A program made the position numbers and the translations under genes. From Lachnospiraceae bacterium UBA1778 (lineage in GTDB: Bacteria; Bacillota; Clostridia; Lachnospirales; Lachnospiraceae), in assembly GCA_002315255.1 (NCBI GenBank), contig DCGM01000033.1, positions 4,802-27,948 on the forward strand: 23,147 nt of DNA. The letters run 5' to 3'. This document shows positions 8,771 to 15,907 of this stretch, piece by piece. The stretch's first letter is position 1, and each line of letters opens with the position of its first letter. The notes beneath the pieces were generated by a model. It saw nothing but the letters and a program-made list of their open reading frames with translations, searched no databases and was not told the DNA's origin.

Positions 8771-8807
8771 AAACAGGCGCACCGCTTCGACGGTGCGCCT
8801 GTTTTTT
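8771..8807 (+). terminator. Strong intrinsic terminator after split surface gene
   Basis: A 14-pair stem, AAACAGGCGCACCG (8771-8784) with CGGTGCGCCTGTTT (8791-8804), has a six-base loop CTTCGA and runs into T8802-8807. It begins nine bases after the stop of the split gene and isolates it from the next gene. Confidence 0.95.
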
Positions 8808-8867
8808 GACATAAATCCCTGCTTTTTCTCCTCTATCATGAAATTTAAAATGCCGGATCTATATTTA

Positions 8868-8896
8868 TTGTCTACTGCCAAAGTAAGTGCTATAAT
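8868..8896 (+). promoter_or_regulatory. Sigma-A-type promoter for six-helix membrane protein
   Basis: TTGTCT (8868-8873), 17 bases, then a perfect TATAAT (8891-8896). It lies about 40 bases upstream of the ATG at 8938 and just after the strong terminator, so this gene has its own promoter. Confidence 0.8.
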
Positions 8897-8937
8897 ACAG
8901 CTATAAAGGTATTTTTGCATTTTGAAGGAGGTTGGAA

Positions 8938-9477
8938 ATGAATAAGAGTCAGACGATCAGCAATTTGATTTCATTTATTTTAATGTTAGGTGCTGCTGTT
9001 TTAGTAATCTACTGCCTGGCCACCCAGAAAGGGATTTCGGAGTACGGAACCTATCTCATTTCGTCTGTTTTGATTTTATTGGCGCTTTTTTGCGGCATTG
9101 TCTATTCCGCCATGGGATCCACGAAGAGCGTCGGCCTTCTGTTAAGATGCTTTGAGTGCCTGACTGGAGCAGCAATGCTTGCCTCCATCGGCAGAATGGC
9201 ATCCATAGGAGCGTCGCCGATTTCAATCGTGCTGACTGCGCTGTCATTCGGTCTTCTTTGCATCCTCTGCGTGGCAGAGAACCTCGGAAAGAAACGCTCT
9301 TACTGTCTGGGGGCGATTCTCGCGGCACTTGAAGTGGTTAATCTGATCATGGCATTGTCGGGGACGATTCAGTTTGCAGAGATTTCAAACGGAATTGCCC
9401 GCCTGATCATCATCGTGATTCTGGTACTGCTTCTCACGCATAAGTACTATGACAAGGACAGCAGAGGCCGCGCATAA
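8938..9477 (+). CDS. Six-helix integral membrane protein, unknown function
   Basis: 179 residues, nearly all hydrophobic. Six likely membrane helices lie at about residues 8-29, 34-57, 62-85, 88-110, 116-136 and 142-165, with short polar loops and a charged end HKYYDKDSRGRA. The ATG at 8938 is chosen because GAAGGAGGT (8924-8932) sits five bases before it; a TTG at 8932 overlaps that ribosome site and is rejected. No transporter, enzyme or sensor motif is visible, and I do not recognise the family. It appears monocistronic, with a promoter at 8868-8896. It could be a small membrane-stress or accessory protein, but that is only a guess. Confidence 0.85.
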   Translation: MNKSQTISNLISFILMLGAAVLVIYCLATQKGISEYGTYLISSVLILLALFCGIVYSAMGSTKSVGLLLRCFECLTGAAMLASIGRMASIGASPISIVLTALSFGLLCILCVAENLGKKRSYCLGAILAALEVVNLIMALSGTIQFAEISNGIARLIIIVILVLLLTHKYYDKDSRGRA

Positions 9478-9497
9478 ACGAAATAACCGTTCATGCG

Positions 9498-9569
9498 ACC
9501 TAAAAGACGGTTTCCGACGACACCTAAAAGACAGTTCCCGACGACACCTAAAAGACGGTTTCCAACGAC
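9498..9569 (+). repeat. Three tandem 24-bp repeats
   Basis: Units at 9498-9521, 9522-9545 and 9546-9569 each begin ACCTAAAAGACRGTTYCC and end in ACGAC. Unit 2 differs from unit 1 at two positions and unit 3 at one. Read on the minus strand they give TGTCGTCGG followed by AAACCGTCTTTTAGG. Regular arrays of this kind occur at the ends of some transposons, including IS21-type elements, where they bind the transposase. No transposase gene is present here, so this may be a remnant or a solo end; that interpretation is inference. Confidence 0.85.
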
Positions 9570-9592
9570 ACGAAAAAGTGTCACGGCGGACC

Positions 9593-9620
9593 TTACGAAT
9601 TTCATGATTTAAGATATAAT
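9593..9620 (+). promoter_or_regulatory. Possible promoter directly upstream of a terminator
   Basis: TTACGA (9593-9598), 16 bases, then TATAAT (9615-9620). The -10 box is perfect and the -35 box weak. The terminator stem starts on the next base, so any transcript would be extremely short. It may be chance or a leftover element promoter. Confidence 0.3.
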
Positions 9621-9659
9621 CCCCCGAAATCCAGAAGAATCTGGATTCGGGGGGTTTTT
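9621..9659 (+). terminator. Strong intrinsic terminator
   Basis: CCCCCGAAATCCAG (9621-9634) pairs with CTGGATTCGGGGG (9641-9653), with one bulged A and loop AAGAAT, followed by GTTTTT. On this strand it ends transcription arriving from the six-helix membrane gene or the repeat region. Confidence 0.85.
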
Positions 9660-9675
9660 AGATTTCGGGAATATA

Positions 9676-9704
9676 TTGACAGTCTTTTTGTTTACCCATA
9701 AAAA
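9676..9704 (+). promoter_or_regulatory. Promoter candidate (distal) for nitrilase-ACT gene
   Basis: A perfect TTGACA (9676-9681), 17 bases, then TAAAAA (9699-9704), a poor -10. It lies downstream of the terminator at 9621-9659. It is less convincing than the 9718-9746 candidate because of its -10 box. Confidence 0.4.
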
Positions 9705-9717
9705 GTCTAAGAAGTAG

Positions 9718-9746
9718 TTGCAGAATAATCGCGGGTAAGACATAAT
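9718..9746 (+). promoter_or_regulatory. Promoter candidate (proximal) for nitrilase-ACT gene
   Basis: TTGCAG (9718-9723), 17 bases, then CATAAT (9741-9746), about 88 bases before the start codon. Each box has one or two mismatches to the sigma-A consensus and the spacing is ideal. Confidence 0.55.
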
Positions 9747-9833
9747 GCTATTGAACCAGAATGGCTGTTGTTAAACCAAAATGCCGCTGTTAAAAATGGC
9801 GGATATATGAAATAATATTGGAGCGTGATGACC

Positions 9834-11105
9834 ATGAAACTTACCATTGCATTTCTTCAGCTGCTTCCGGGAGAAACCCTCGAAGAGAATCTGAATAAGG
9901 GCATCCGTGCGTGCCGCGAAGCGAAAGAAAAGGGCGCGGATATTGCATTGTTCCCGGAGATGTGGAGCCATGGGTACAGGTTTTCGCATGACGAAAAGGA
10001 GATTCAAAAAGAGTCGGTTTCTGCCGACAGTCTGTTTGTAAAAAGGTTTTCGGAGCTCGCACAGGAACTCGATATGGCGATCGCCATCACTTTTCTCGAG
10101 ACGCATGAGCCGAAACCGAGGAACACGGTCTGCCTGTTTGACCGGCACGGGAAGCCCGTATTCCGCTATTCGAAGGTCCACATCTGTGACTTCGGCGAAG
10201 CGGATGACGAGGGCGTTCTGGAGGGCGGAGACCGGTTTTTTACAGAAGATCTCGACACGAAAGAAGGCCCCGTAAAAGTCGGCGCTATGATCTGCTATGA
10301 CCGGGAGTTTCCGGAAAGCGCGCGGATCATGATGCTTCAAGGGGCGGAGCTGATTCTCGTCCCGAACGCCTGCCCGATGGAGATCAACCGGCTTTCGCAG
10401 CTCCGCGCCCGGGCATTTGAAAATATGCTCGCGGTCGCCACCTGTAATTATCCTTCGCCGCACCCGGACTGTAACGGTCACTCAACGCTGTTTGACGGCG
10501 TCGCCTACCTTCCGGAGCTTTCGGGAAGCCGTGACACCTGCGTCTTTGAAGCCGGGAAAGGAGAGGGCGTTTTTACGGCGGACCTGGACCTTTCGATGCT
10601 CCGTGAATACCGGAACCGCGAAGTCTGGGGCAATGCGCACCGTCGGCCGGAAGTCTATGAAAGCGAGTCAGAAAGACTACAGGCATACGGCTCCGAGCAG
10701 CAACTGACAACGCTTAACCCGTTGAAGCAGCTGGAAATTCAGCCTCTGCCCTATGATTTTACGGTATGTAAAATCGAGGATACCGAAGAGCCCGATCTCC
10801 GAAAAGCGTTTTTCTTCCTTGAAAAAACCGATGAAGAGATCTCTTTAGTCTGCCGGACAGAAGATACACCGGAAAAGACGCTTGAATGCGAACATGGCTG
10901 GAAAGCATTCCGAGTAAAGGGAACATTGGATTTTTCGCTGGTCGGGATTCTGGCGGAGATTTCAGGAATCCTCGCAGCGGAGGGAATCAGCATATTCGCC
11001 GTATCAACCTATAATACAGATTATATCCTCGTGAAAGAGGAGAACTTCGAGAGGGCATTGGGGATTCTTTCCGCTAAATACGAAGCCGCAGAATGCAGTT
11101 TCTGA
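9834..11105 (+). CDS. Carbon-nitrogen hydrolase (nitrilase superfamily) fused to ACT domain
   Basis: 423 residues. Residues 1 to about 290 are a carbon-nitrogen hydrolase with the full triad: E42 in LFPEMW, K114 in YSKVHICDFGEAD, and C154 in GAMICYDREFPE. Such enzymes hydrolyse amides, nitriles or carbamoyl groups through a cysteine thioester. Residues about 305-423 match the CASTOR/ACT_7-type ACT fold (VKGTLDFSLVGILAEISGIL, then EGISIFAVSTYNTDYILVKE), a module that usually senses amino acids. The fusion suggests an amidase regulated by an amino acid or related metabolite. I start it at ATG 9834, ten bases after GGAG (9820-9823); the ATG at 9828 and GTG at 9825 sit too close to that site. There is no signal peptide, so it is cytosolic. 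It stands alone between two surface genes. The substrate is unknown; omega-amidase or N-carbamoyl amidase activity is possible. Confidence 0.9.
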   Translation: MKLTIAFLQLLPGETLEENLNKGIRACREAKEKGADIALFPEMWSHGYRFSHDEKEIQKESVSADSLFVKRFSELAQELDMAIAITFLETHEPKPRNTVCLFDRHGKPVFRYSKVHICDFGEADDEGVLEGGDRFFTEDLDTKEGPVKVGAMICYDREFPESARIMMLQGAELILVPNACPMEINRLSQLRARAFENMLAVATCNYPSPHPDCNGHSTLFDGVAYLPELSGSRDTCVFEAGKGEGVFTADLDLSMLREYRNREVWGNAHRRPEVYESESERLQAYGSEQQLTTLNPLKQLEIQPLPYDFTVCKIEDTEEPDLRKAFFFLEKTDEEISLVCRTEDTPEKTLECEHGWKAFRVKGTLDFSLVGILAEISGILAAEGISIFAVSTYNTDYILVKEENFERALGILSAKYEAAECSF

Positions 11106-11168
11106 CGATAACAGAGCGGGGCTTTTCAGCCATGGCAGAATGCGCTTTTCCGTCATAACAGCCGATGG

Positions 11169-11198
11169 TTGACAGTTTTTTAGAAAAAATGATATATT
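11169..11198 (+). promoter_or_regulatory. Promoter of the 968-residue surface protein
   Basis: A perfect TTGACA (11169-11174), 18 bases, then TATATT (11193-11198), 43 bases before the ATG at 11241. A GGGAG ribosome site lies between. This supports independent transcription. Confidence 0.75.
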
Positions 11199-11240
11199 CA
11201 TTTTTCGGTGTGTCCTTAATCATTTATAAGGGAGATTTTT

Positions 11241-14147
11241 ATGAAAAAGAAAGTAATCCGTCTGCTCAGCATCCTTTTAGTTACCATCATTTTGGCACCT
11301 GCTGTTTTAGCGGGTGTACTTCCGGTCGTTTCATCGGCCCGCGAGCTGGTTTCGCCCTGCCCGATGGAATCGGAACTCGATATCTATGCCGGCGCCGGAT
11401 ATTATGCGAATCTCCGTAACCCCGTGGTAAAGGGAGACTCCTATAAGGTGGTCGCTCTGGAGTGGAATATCAACCGTTCCCGAAAAGATTACAGGGAAGC
11501 CTTTTCCTATAGCTCACAGCAGCTGACCTTCGCAGAAAGCAGCACCTATTATCTGCGACTGACGCTTCATTCCTTGAATTATCCGAAAACAGCATTTTCG
11601 GACAGTACCAATGCTGCGGATTTCTCCGGTTTCACGGTTTCCATGAAGGTGAACGGGGAGCAGGTGGTGCTTTCCCCGCATGCAGTCGACAATTATGACG
11701 ACACCCATGAGTACATTGACCTGATCTACCAGGTGAATACTGATAAGCCGGCAGAAAGAATCCCCGTGACCAAAGTCGAGATCTATCCGGATGCGATCCT
11801 TATCGGACGGTCGATCTATCTTTCGGACTTTGTTTCTGTTCAGCCGCTGAATGCGACGAATCAGTATATTGAGTGGAGTGTTTATGATGACGGCGGGACC
11901 AATTACTATCTTACGAGGGGCGAAAGATATCTGCTTCTGGAGCCGATGAAGGGCTATGAGCCGAAGCCCGGCACGATTCAGCTGGTAGCCCAGGTTCAGA
12001 ACGGAAAAGCGGATGGAAAGCATTTCGGCGTAATGCTGAAGCTCCGGGTGGTCAGTGATTTATCGCTCCAGGGAAGCGTTATCCTTCCGGCAGACCCGGT
12101 AGTCGGGAAGGAGACTCAGATGGTTCGTAGCGGCGATGTGGAGGACACCTGGAATCTCACGGTCACCTGGGAATATAAGAACAGCTTAGGGCAGTTTGAA
12201 TCGGTAAAGAAAGTTAAGAAGTACGGCTCTATCAGCGATGATAAGTTAACGCCCGGCGTCGGACTGATCGGGAAAGAGATCCGCGTAAAGATCAGTTCTC
12301 CGATTTATCAGGGGGCTGTGGTCAGCGAGTCGAAGATTGTCCGGAAGAACAGCGTGATGGCTTCACCCTGCGGCTTTACCTGCAGGTTCGTCTCAGGTCC
12401 GGGGGTCTGCGCTGTCATCAATTCAGACACGCATCTTCTGCAGGAATTTGTTTTAATGAAATCCTCTGCGGCGCCAACCGAGGCGCAGTGGAGCACATTG
12501 GCGAAATATCCGACCGACATGGGCGATCTCAGCTTCTATTCGGATGAGAACGGGGACGCAATTACCGGCGATACGACTTATACCATCTATTCCAGATTCA
12601 GAGCTACAGATACGGAGAGCGCAGGAAGCGAGATCGTTTCCGCCTCCTATTATACCGGCTATAAAAGCTCGATGGAGTATGACAGCATTAAGCTCCTCTA
12701 TGCGAAGGCGGCGTATGAGAACAATGATACGATTATCCTTGACTTAATGGGACAGTCCTCCGTCACATTTAAGCCTACGCTGGTCGTAGGACCGTCAAAC
12801 GCAAACGTGTGGAGAAAGCATATCTGGAAACTTTCAGGAAGCGCGGCCGTAGATTTTTCCGGTGTCGGTAATTCCGGAGGCCCGTATGTGACGACGGTCA
12901 GTTCCCAGAATGGCGGAAGCGAATATTCCAGTGAGCTGAAGGCTGTATTTACGAAGCAGGGAACCTATTATCTCAGTGCGGATGTGGACGGCTCCTCGGA
13001 CCGGTACGGATATTATAAGATTATCGTTATTGATTCAACGAAGCATATTGATGAGTATGTGGTTTCCATCAAGCCCTCGAATGTCACTCCTTCCTCCATT
13101 ACACTGGAGCAGAACGAGGTGCTGATACCGTCTTTCACGTCGCTTGTGTCGATTTTCCCGACTGCTGCGCAGAGAGATTATAAAATCGTTTATAAAGAGG
13201 CCTCCTATAAGTCCGGCTCTTACGGAAATCCTTATCAGATAGCTGATCAGGATTATTTCGACGTAGATGAAAACACAGGCGCGATCAAAGGAAAAAACGT
13301 CGGTAATACAGGGTATATTGCCCTCTGCATCTATGACACGACCACAGGAAAAACGAGCATTGTCAGCGGAGCGAAGGTGGTTGTCACTGCGCCGACGCAT
13401 ACCCATTATCTGACGCAAGTCTCGGCGAAGCCTGCTACCTGTACCGAGATCGGCTATTCAAAAACCTTCTATGTCTGCGGCTGCGGAAGCTGGTTCGCGG
13501 ATGCCTCAGGGAACACGCTGATTTCAGACCATTCTTCCTGTATCCTGGATGAACTGGGGCATGATTACGGGGAGTTTATCCCTGAGATTTCGGCGACACA
13601 TGATTCGGACGGAACCCTCGGGCATTATCATTGTAAAAGATGCGGGCAGGATTTCGATATCTCGAAGAAGAAGCTTGAGAGCATCGTGATCGGCCATTCG
13701 GACCATGCGACCGATTCCACCGCGTGGGTGTATGACAGTGAGAATCATTGGCACGCGTGCGTGTTAAAGAGCTGCGATGAAAAGCTCGACCAGGCGGCTC
13801 ATACGGCCAATGCTTCCGGCGACCGCTGCGTCATCTGCAACGCGCCGATTGAGAAACCCACAGAAGCTCCCTCGAAGGAAACGGCTGAGGGAAGTGATGC
13901 GGAAACCGATAACGAAACAGCCGAAGACACTTCTTCTACCGGAAGGCCGGACGAGGAATCGGGCGAAACCGAAACCGAAGAAACGGAGACCTCGAAGGAA
14001 GGAAGCAGAGAGGCGACGGGCGATGCGCCAGGTGAGGGCGGCGAAGGCGGTCAAAAGACCTTTGTAGTCTTTATCATTGTCGGAGCGGTTATTCTTCTCG
14101 CAATCGCAGGCGCAGTCGTGCTGATTACGAAAAAGAAGAAATCATAA
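11241..14147 (+). CDS. Large secreted Ig-like surface protein with membrane anchor
   Basis: 968 residues. A signal peptide (MKKKVIRLLSILL..., cleavage near residue 32, SSARE) leads into a long beta-rich region of about 680 residues that looks like successive Ig-like domains (PLNATNQYIEWSVYDDG resembles Ig/BIG-type strands). About 718-870 is a Cys/His-rich part with HTHYL, CGCGSW, HYHCKRCGQDF, HWHACVLKSC and CVICNAP; pairs of CxxC and nearby His suggest metal binding or disulfides. Residues about 874-938 are a Glu/Thr/Ser/Gly-rich acidic stalk, followed by a membrane helix (about 940-962) and KKKKS. There is no LPxTG, so it is likely held in the membrane with the stalk crossing the wall. It has its own promoter and terminator. 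No enzymatic motif is seen; an adhesin or structural role is inferred. Confidence 0.88.
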   Translation: MKKKVIRLLSILLVTIILAPAVLAGVLPVVSSARELVSPCPMESELDIYAGAGYYANLRNPVVKGDSYKVVALEWNINRSRKDYREAFSYSSQQLTFAESSTYYLRLTLHSLNYPKTAFSDSTNAADFSGFTVSMKVNGEQVVLSPHAVDNYDDTHEYIDLIYQVNTDKPAERIPVTKVEIYPDAILIGRSIYLSDFVSVQPLNATNQYIEWSVYDDGGTNYYLTRGERYLLLEPMKGYEPKPGTIQLVAQVQNGKADGKHFGVMLKLRVVSDLSLQGSVILPADPVVGKETQMVRSGDVEDTWNLTVTWEYKNSLGQFESVKKVKKYGSISDDKLTPGVGLIGKEIRVKISSPIYQGAVVSESKIVRKNSVMASPCGFTCRFVSGPGVCAVINSDTHLLQEFVLMKSSAAPTEAQWSTLAKYPTDMGDLSFYSDENGDAITGDTTYTIYSRFRATDTESAGSEIVSASYYTGYKSSMEYDSIKLLYAKAAYENNDTIILDLMGQSSVTFKPTLVVGPSNANVWRKHIWKLSGSAAVDFSGVGNSGGPYVTTVSSQNGGSEYSSELKAVFTKQGTYYLSADVDGSSDRYGYYKIIVIDSTKHIDEYVVSIKPSNVTPSSITLEQNEVLIPSFTSLVSIFPTAAQRDYKIVYKEASYKSGSYGNPYQIADQDYFDVDENTGAIKGKNVGNTGYIALCIYDTTTGKTSIVSGAKVVVTAPTHTHYLTQVSAKPATCTEIGYSKTFYVCGCGSWFADASGNTLISDHSSCILDELGHDYGEFIPEISATHDSDGTLGHYHCKRCGQDFDISKKKLESIVIGHSDHATDSTAWVYDSENHWHACVLKSCDEKLDQAAHTANASGDRCVICNAPIEKPTEAPSKETAEGSDAETDNETAEDTSSTGRPDEESGETETEETETSKEGSREATGDAPGEGGEGGQKTFVVFIIVGAVILLAIAGAVVLITKKKKS

Positions 14148-14231
14148 GTGAGCCGGTCTCGACGCAGGGAAAAACCGAAAATCAGATTCTCCCATGCTAA
14201 AGATGCCGTCTTTATAATAAAAAGATTATTT

Positions 14232-14272
14232 CACCCTGATAAGAACAGGAACGTTCTTATCAGGGTGTTTTT
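14232..14272 (+). terminator. Strong intrinsic terminator after 968-residue surface protein
   Basis: A perfect 15-pair stem, CACCCTGATAAGAAC (14232-14246) with GTTCTTATCAGGGTG (14253-14267), has loop AGGAAC and a following run of five T. It lies 85 bases after the stop and separates this gene from the downstream operon. Confidence 0.95.
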
Positions 14273-14503
14273 CTGTCGCGGGTGACTGGATCGCTTTTGC
14301 CTTCTATTGGCAATTATTGGCGATTTCTTTGACAAGCAGTGAGAGGACACAAACATTTCACAGGATAGAAGCCCTCAAAAGCGGCTTAGCGCCTTGCTAT
14401 TATTTGTCAAAATGATATACTCAAATCTGGAAATAATTGTGGTTTTTTGGGCAAAGTTCACAATTTGGACACAATATCTGGTGTTTAAGCGAAGGAGTAT
14501 CAA
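14273..14503 (+). other. Upstream region and leader of the PrsW operon
   Basis: Non-coding. It holds a direct repeat ATTGGCAATTATTGGC (about 14306-14321), an isolated TTGACA (14329-14334) with no matching -10, the likely promoter at 14394-14421, and a leader hairpin AATTGTG/CACAATT (14435-14441 with 14459-14465, 17-base loop). The GAAGGAG ribosome site of the first operon gene (14491-14497) follows. Confidence 0.6.
14394..14421 (+). promoter_or_regulatory. Likely promoter of the PrsW / surface-protein operon
   Basis: TTGCTA (14394-14399), 16 bases, then TATACT (14416-14421). It gives a leader of about 75 bases before the ATG at 14504. The -10 box is good and the -35 partial. Confidence 0.6.
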
Positions 14504-15202
14504 ATGGTCTCAAGTCTGGAAAATATACTGACCGAGCAGGACCTCTGGATCAGCATCGCACAGATGCTGCTGGTGACAGGTCCGCTATTCGGCTTTATTT
14601 TCGGCGCGATCTGTTTTTATCGGAAAAAGGCCGCGTTCTTTAACCAGCTGGTAGTTTCGGCACTCGGCTGTATGATGTTAGGCCGCATTTATGAGCTGGT
14701 CTTCTGGCTGACAGCCGGAAACCTGCCGGAGGGGTTTGATCTTTCCGTACTGGGCGATGTCGGATGCTTCCTTTTCCTTCTGTCGGCTTCTTTCGGGCAG
14801 ATGGACGGCCTGGTAGACGGCCGTGAAAAGAAAGACGTAAAGTATCGGCTGATTCCGCTCGCTGCTCCGGCATTGATTCTCGCGGCAGGCGTTTTTCTGT
14901 ATCTTCATAAGAATGATATTTCGGTCATCTTTTCTGACCTGATCATTTTCGCCGTCACGATGGTCTCCTCATACTATAACCTGAAGCATCTTATCTTCCC
15001 GGATGTGGACTTCGGTATTTTAAAATCGATCCGCGGGTACAATGCATTGACGCTCGGCGGAACGCTTTCCTTTGTACTTCTCTGTGTCGGCGAGGAGATC
15101 GGGAACTTGACGCTCTTCGGGATCGGCGCGCTTCTTACAGGCTTATGGGCGTTCGCCGTCATTCCGGTTTTGAAAGGAGGCAGCAGAAAATGGACTCTTT
15201 GA
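14504..15202 (+). CDS. Seven-helix membrane protein, first gene of PrsW operon
   Basis: 232 residues with about seven predicted membrane helices: roughly 20-40, 48-73, 82-103, 113-133, 142-165, 182-203 and 204-224. The loop between helices 3 and 4 is acidic and basic (MDGLVDGREKKDVKYR). GAAGGAG sits seven bases before the ATG. No catalytic or transporter motif is seen and I do not recognise the family. Its last 13 bases overlap the start of the PrsW-family protease gene, which implies translational coupling and probably a working partnership, for example as a membrane scaffold or sensor for the protease. That role is inferred from context only. Confidence 0.85.
   Translation: MVSSLENILTEQDLWISIAQMLLVTGPLFGFIFGAICFYRKKAAFFNQLVVSALGCMMLGRIYELVFWLTAGNLPEGFDLSVLGDVGCFLFLLSASFGQMDGLVDGREKKDVKYRLIPLAAPALILAAGVFLYLHKNDISVIFSDLIIFAVTMVSSYYNLKHLIFPDVDFGILKSIRGYNALTLGGTLSFVLLCVGEEIGNLTLFGIGALLTGLWAFAVIPVLKGGSRKWTL
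15173..15180 (+). promoter_or_regulatory. Ribosome binding site that fixes the protease start
   Basis: AAAGGAGG lies inside the end of the upstream gene, nine bases before ATG 15190. It decides for that ATG over the GTG-initiated extension from 15145, which has no ribosome site and would prepend an unlikely basic stretch. Confidence 0.85.
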
Positions 15203-15903
15203 TGTGGAATCTTTTTATCTGTATCGCTTTACCGATGGCGCTCTCCTTGTTCCTGATGAAGGGAAGAGCGCGCGTCGTCGTTGCATCTTTAGTCGTCGGT
15301 ATGTTTATGTGTATGTTTGCCGGCGCAGTGAACGGACTGATCCGGAAGGCTATCGGCGCGAGCCGGATCTTCGAGATCACGACGATCTATACCCCGATGA
15401 CCGAAGAAATCGCGAAAGCGATTCCGGTTTTCCTGTTCGCTGTCACGATTTCAGACGAGAAAGAAAGGATTGTGCCGATGGCCATGGCGGTCGGTATCGG
15501 TTTCGCTATTATCGAGAACGCCTATATTCTGATTTCCGAGATGGGCAGCTGGGGGCCGCTTTCCGCATTGGCGCGTGTCTTCGGCGCGAGCCTGATGCAC
15601 GGCGTCTGCACGTCAGTGGTCGGACTCGGAATGTCATTGATCTATAAACGCCGGAAACTGTTCGTCACAGGAACGCTGGCACTTCTGACAGTCGCGATGA
15701 CCTACCATGGTATTTTCAATGCGCTGGTCCAGTCCTCCTACAGCCATATCGGACTTCACCTGCCGATCTTCACCTTTGTCCCGATTCTGATTCTGGTAGA
15801 GGTCCAGTATCGGAAACAGGCCAGGGAAAAAGCTGCAGCTGAAAATGAAAACCGGGCGAAAGAAGCGGCTGAGAATGAAAAGAAGGTTCAAGTTGAGGGA
15901 TAA
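15190..15903 (+). CDS. PrsW-family intramembrane protease
   Basis: 237 residues, near the usual PrsW length. The family's membrane-embedded motifs are all visible: EEIAK (E72, E73, K76), FAIIEN (F105, E109), LMHG (H137) and YHGIFN (H173). These match the glutamate/histidine active site of PrsW-type (PF13367-like) proteases, and the protein has seven or more hydrophobic segments. PrsW of Bacillus subtilis clips the anti-sigma factor RsiW; no sigma or anti-sigma gene is visible here. The C-terminal tail (about 205-237) is cytosolic, helical and rich in Ala, Glu and Lys. It overlaps the seven-helix gene by 13 bases and is followed after four bases by a giant surface-protein gene. The context suggests the target could be a co-encoded membrane-anchored protein, which is inference. 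Confidence 0.88.
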   Translation: MDSLMWNLFICIALPMALSLFLMKGRARVVVASLVVGMFMCMFAGAVNGLIRKAIGASRIFEITTIYTPMTEEIAKAIPVFLFAVTISDEKERIVPMAMAVGIGFAIIENAYILISEMGSWGPLSALARVFGASLMHGVCTSVVGLGMSLIYKRRKLFVTGTLALLTVAMTYHGIFNALVQSSYSHIGLHLPIFTFVPILILVEVQYRKQAREKAAAENENRAKEAAENEKKVQVEG

Positions 15904-15907
15904 GAGA

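Larger units (their letters stand above)
9478..9833 (+). other. Non-coding stretch with repeats, terminator and promoters
   Basis: About 355 bases without a gene. It contains three tandem 24-bp repeats (9498-9569), a small GACAC/GTGTC hairpin (9567-9571 with 9578-9582), a TATAAT box immediately before a strong terminator (9615-9659), two promoter candidates for the amidohydrolase (9676-9704 and 9718-9746), and a 20-base-spaced pair of AACCARAATG boxes (9754-9763 and 9774-9783) in its 5' leader. Confidence 0.75.

Noticed and set aside
8648..8920. 90-codon minus-strand frame partly in intergenic DNA
   Set aside because: It runs through the strong terminator at 8771-8807 and the promoter of the next gene and has no ribosome site.
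9498..9569. CRISPR array
   Set aside because: The 24-bp units abut with no spacers and are only three in number.
9771..10481. 236-codon minus-strand frame over the nitrilase gene
   Set aside because: It is antisense to a gene with an intact catalytic triad; its protein is rich in Arg, Pro and His with no recognisable domain, typical of a shadow frame.
14329..14334. Perfect TTGACA as the operon's -35 box
   Set aside because: No acceptable -10 box lies 16-18 bases downstream; the 14394-14421 pair is better.
15845..15907. 21-residue extension of the GLUG protein into the protease gene
   Set aside because: ATG 15908 has GAGGG upstream and gives a normal signal peptide; the extension is a basic run with no start signal.
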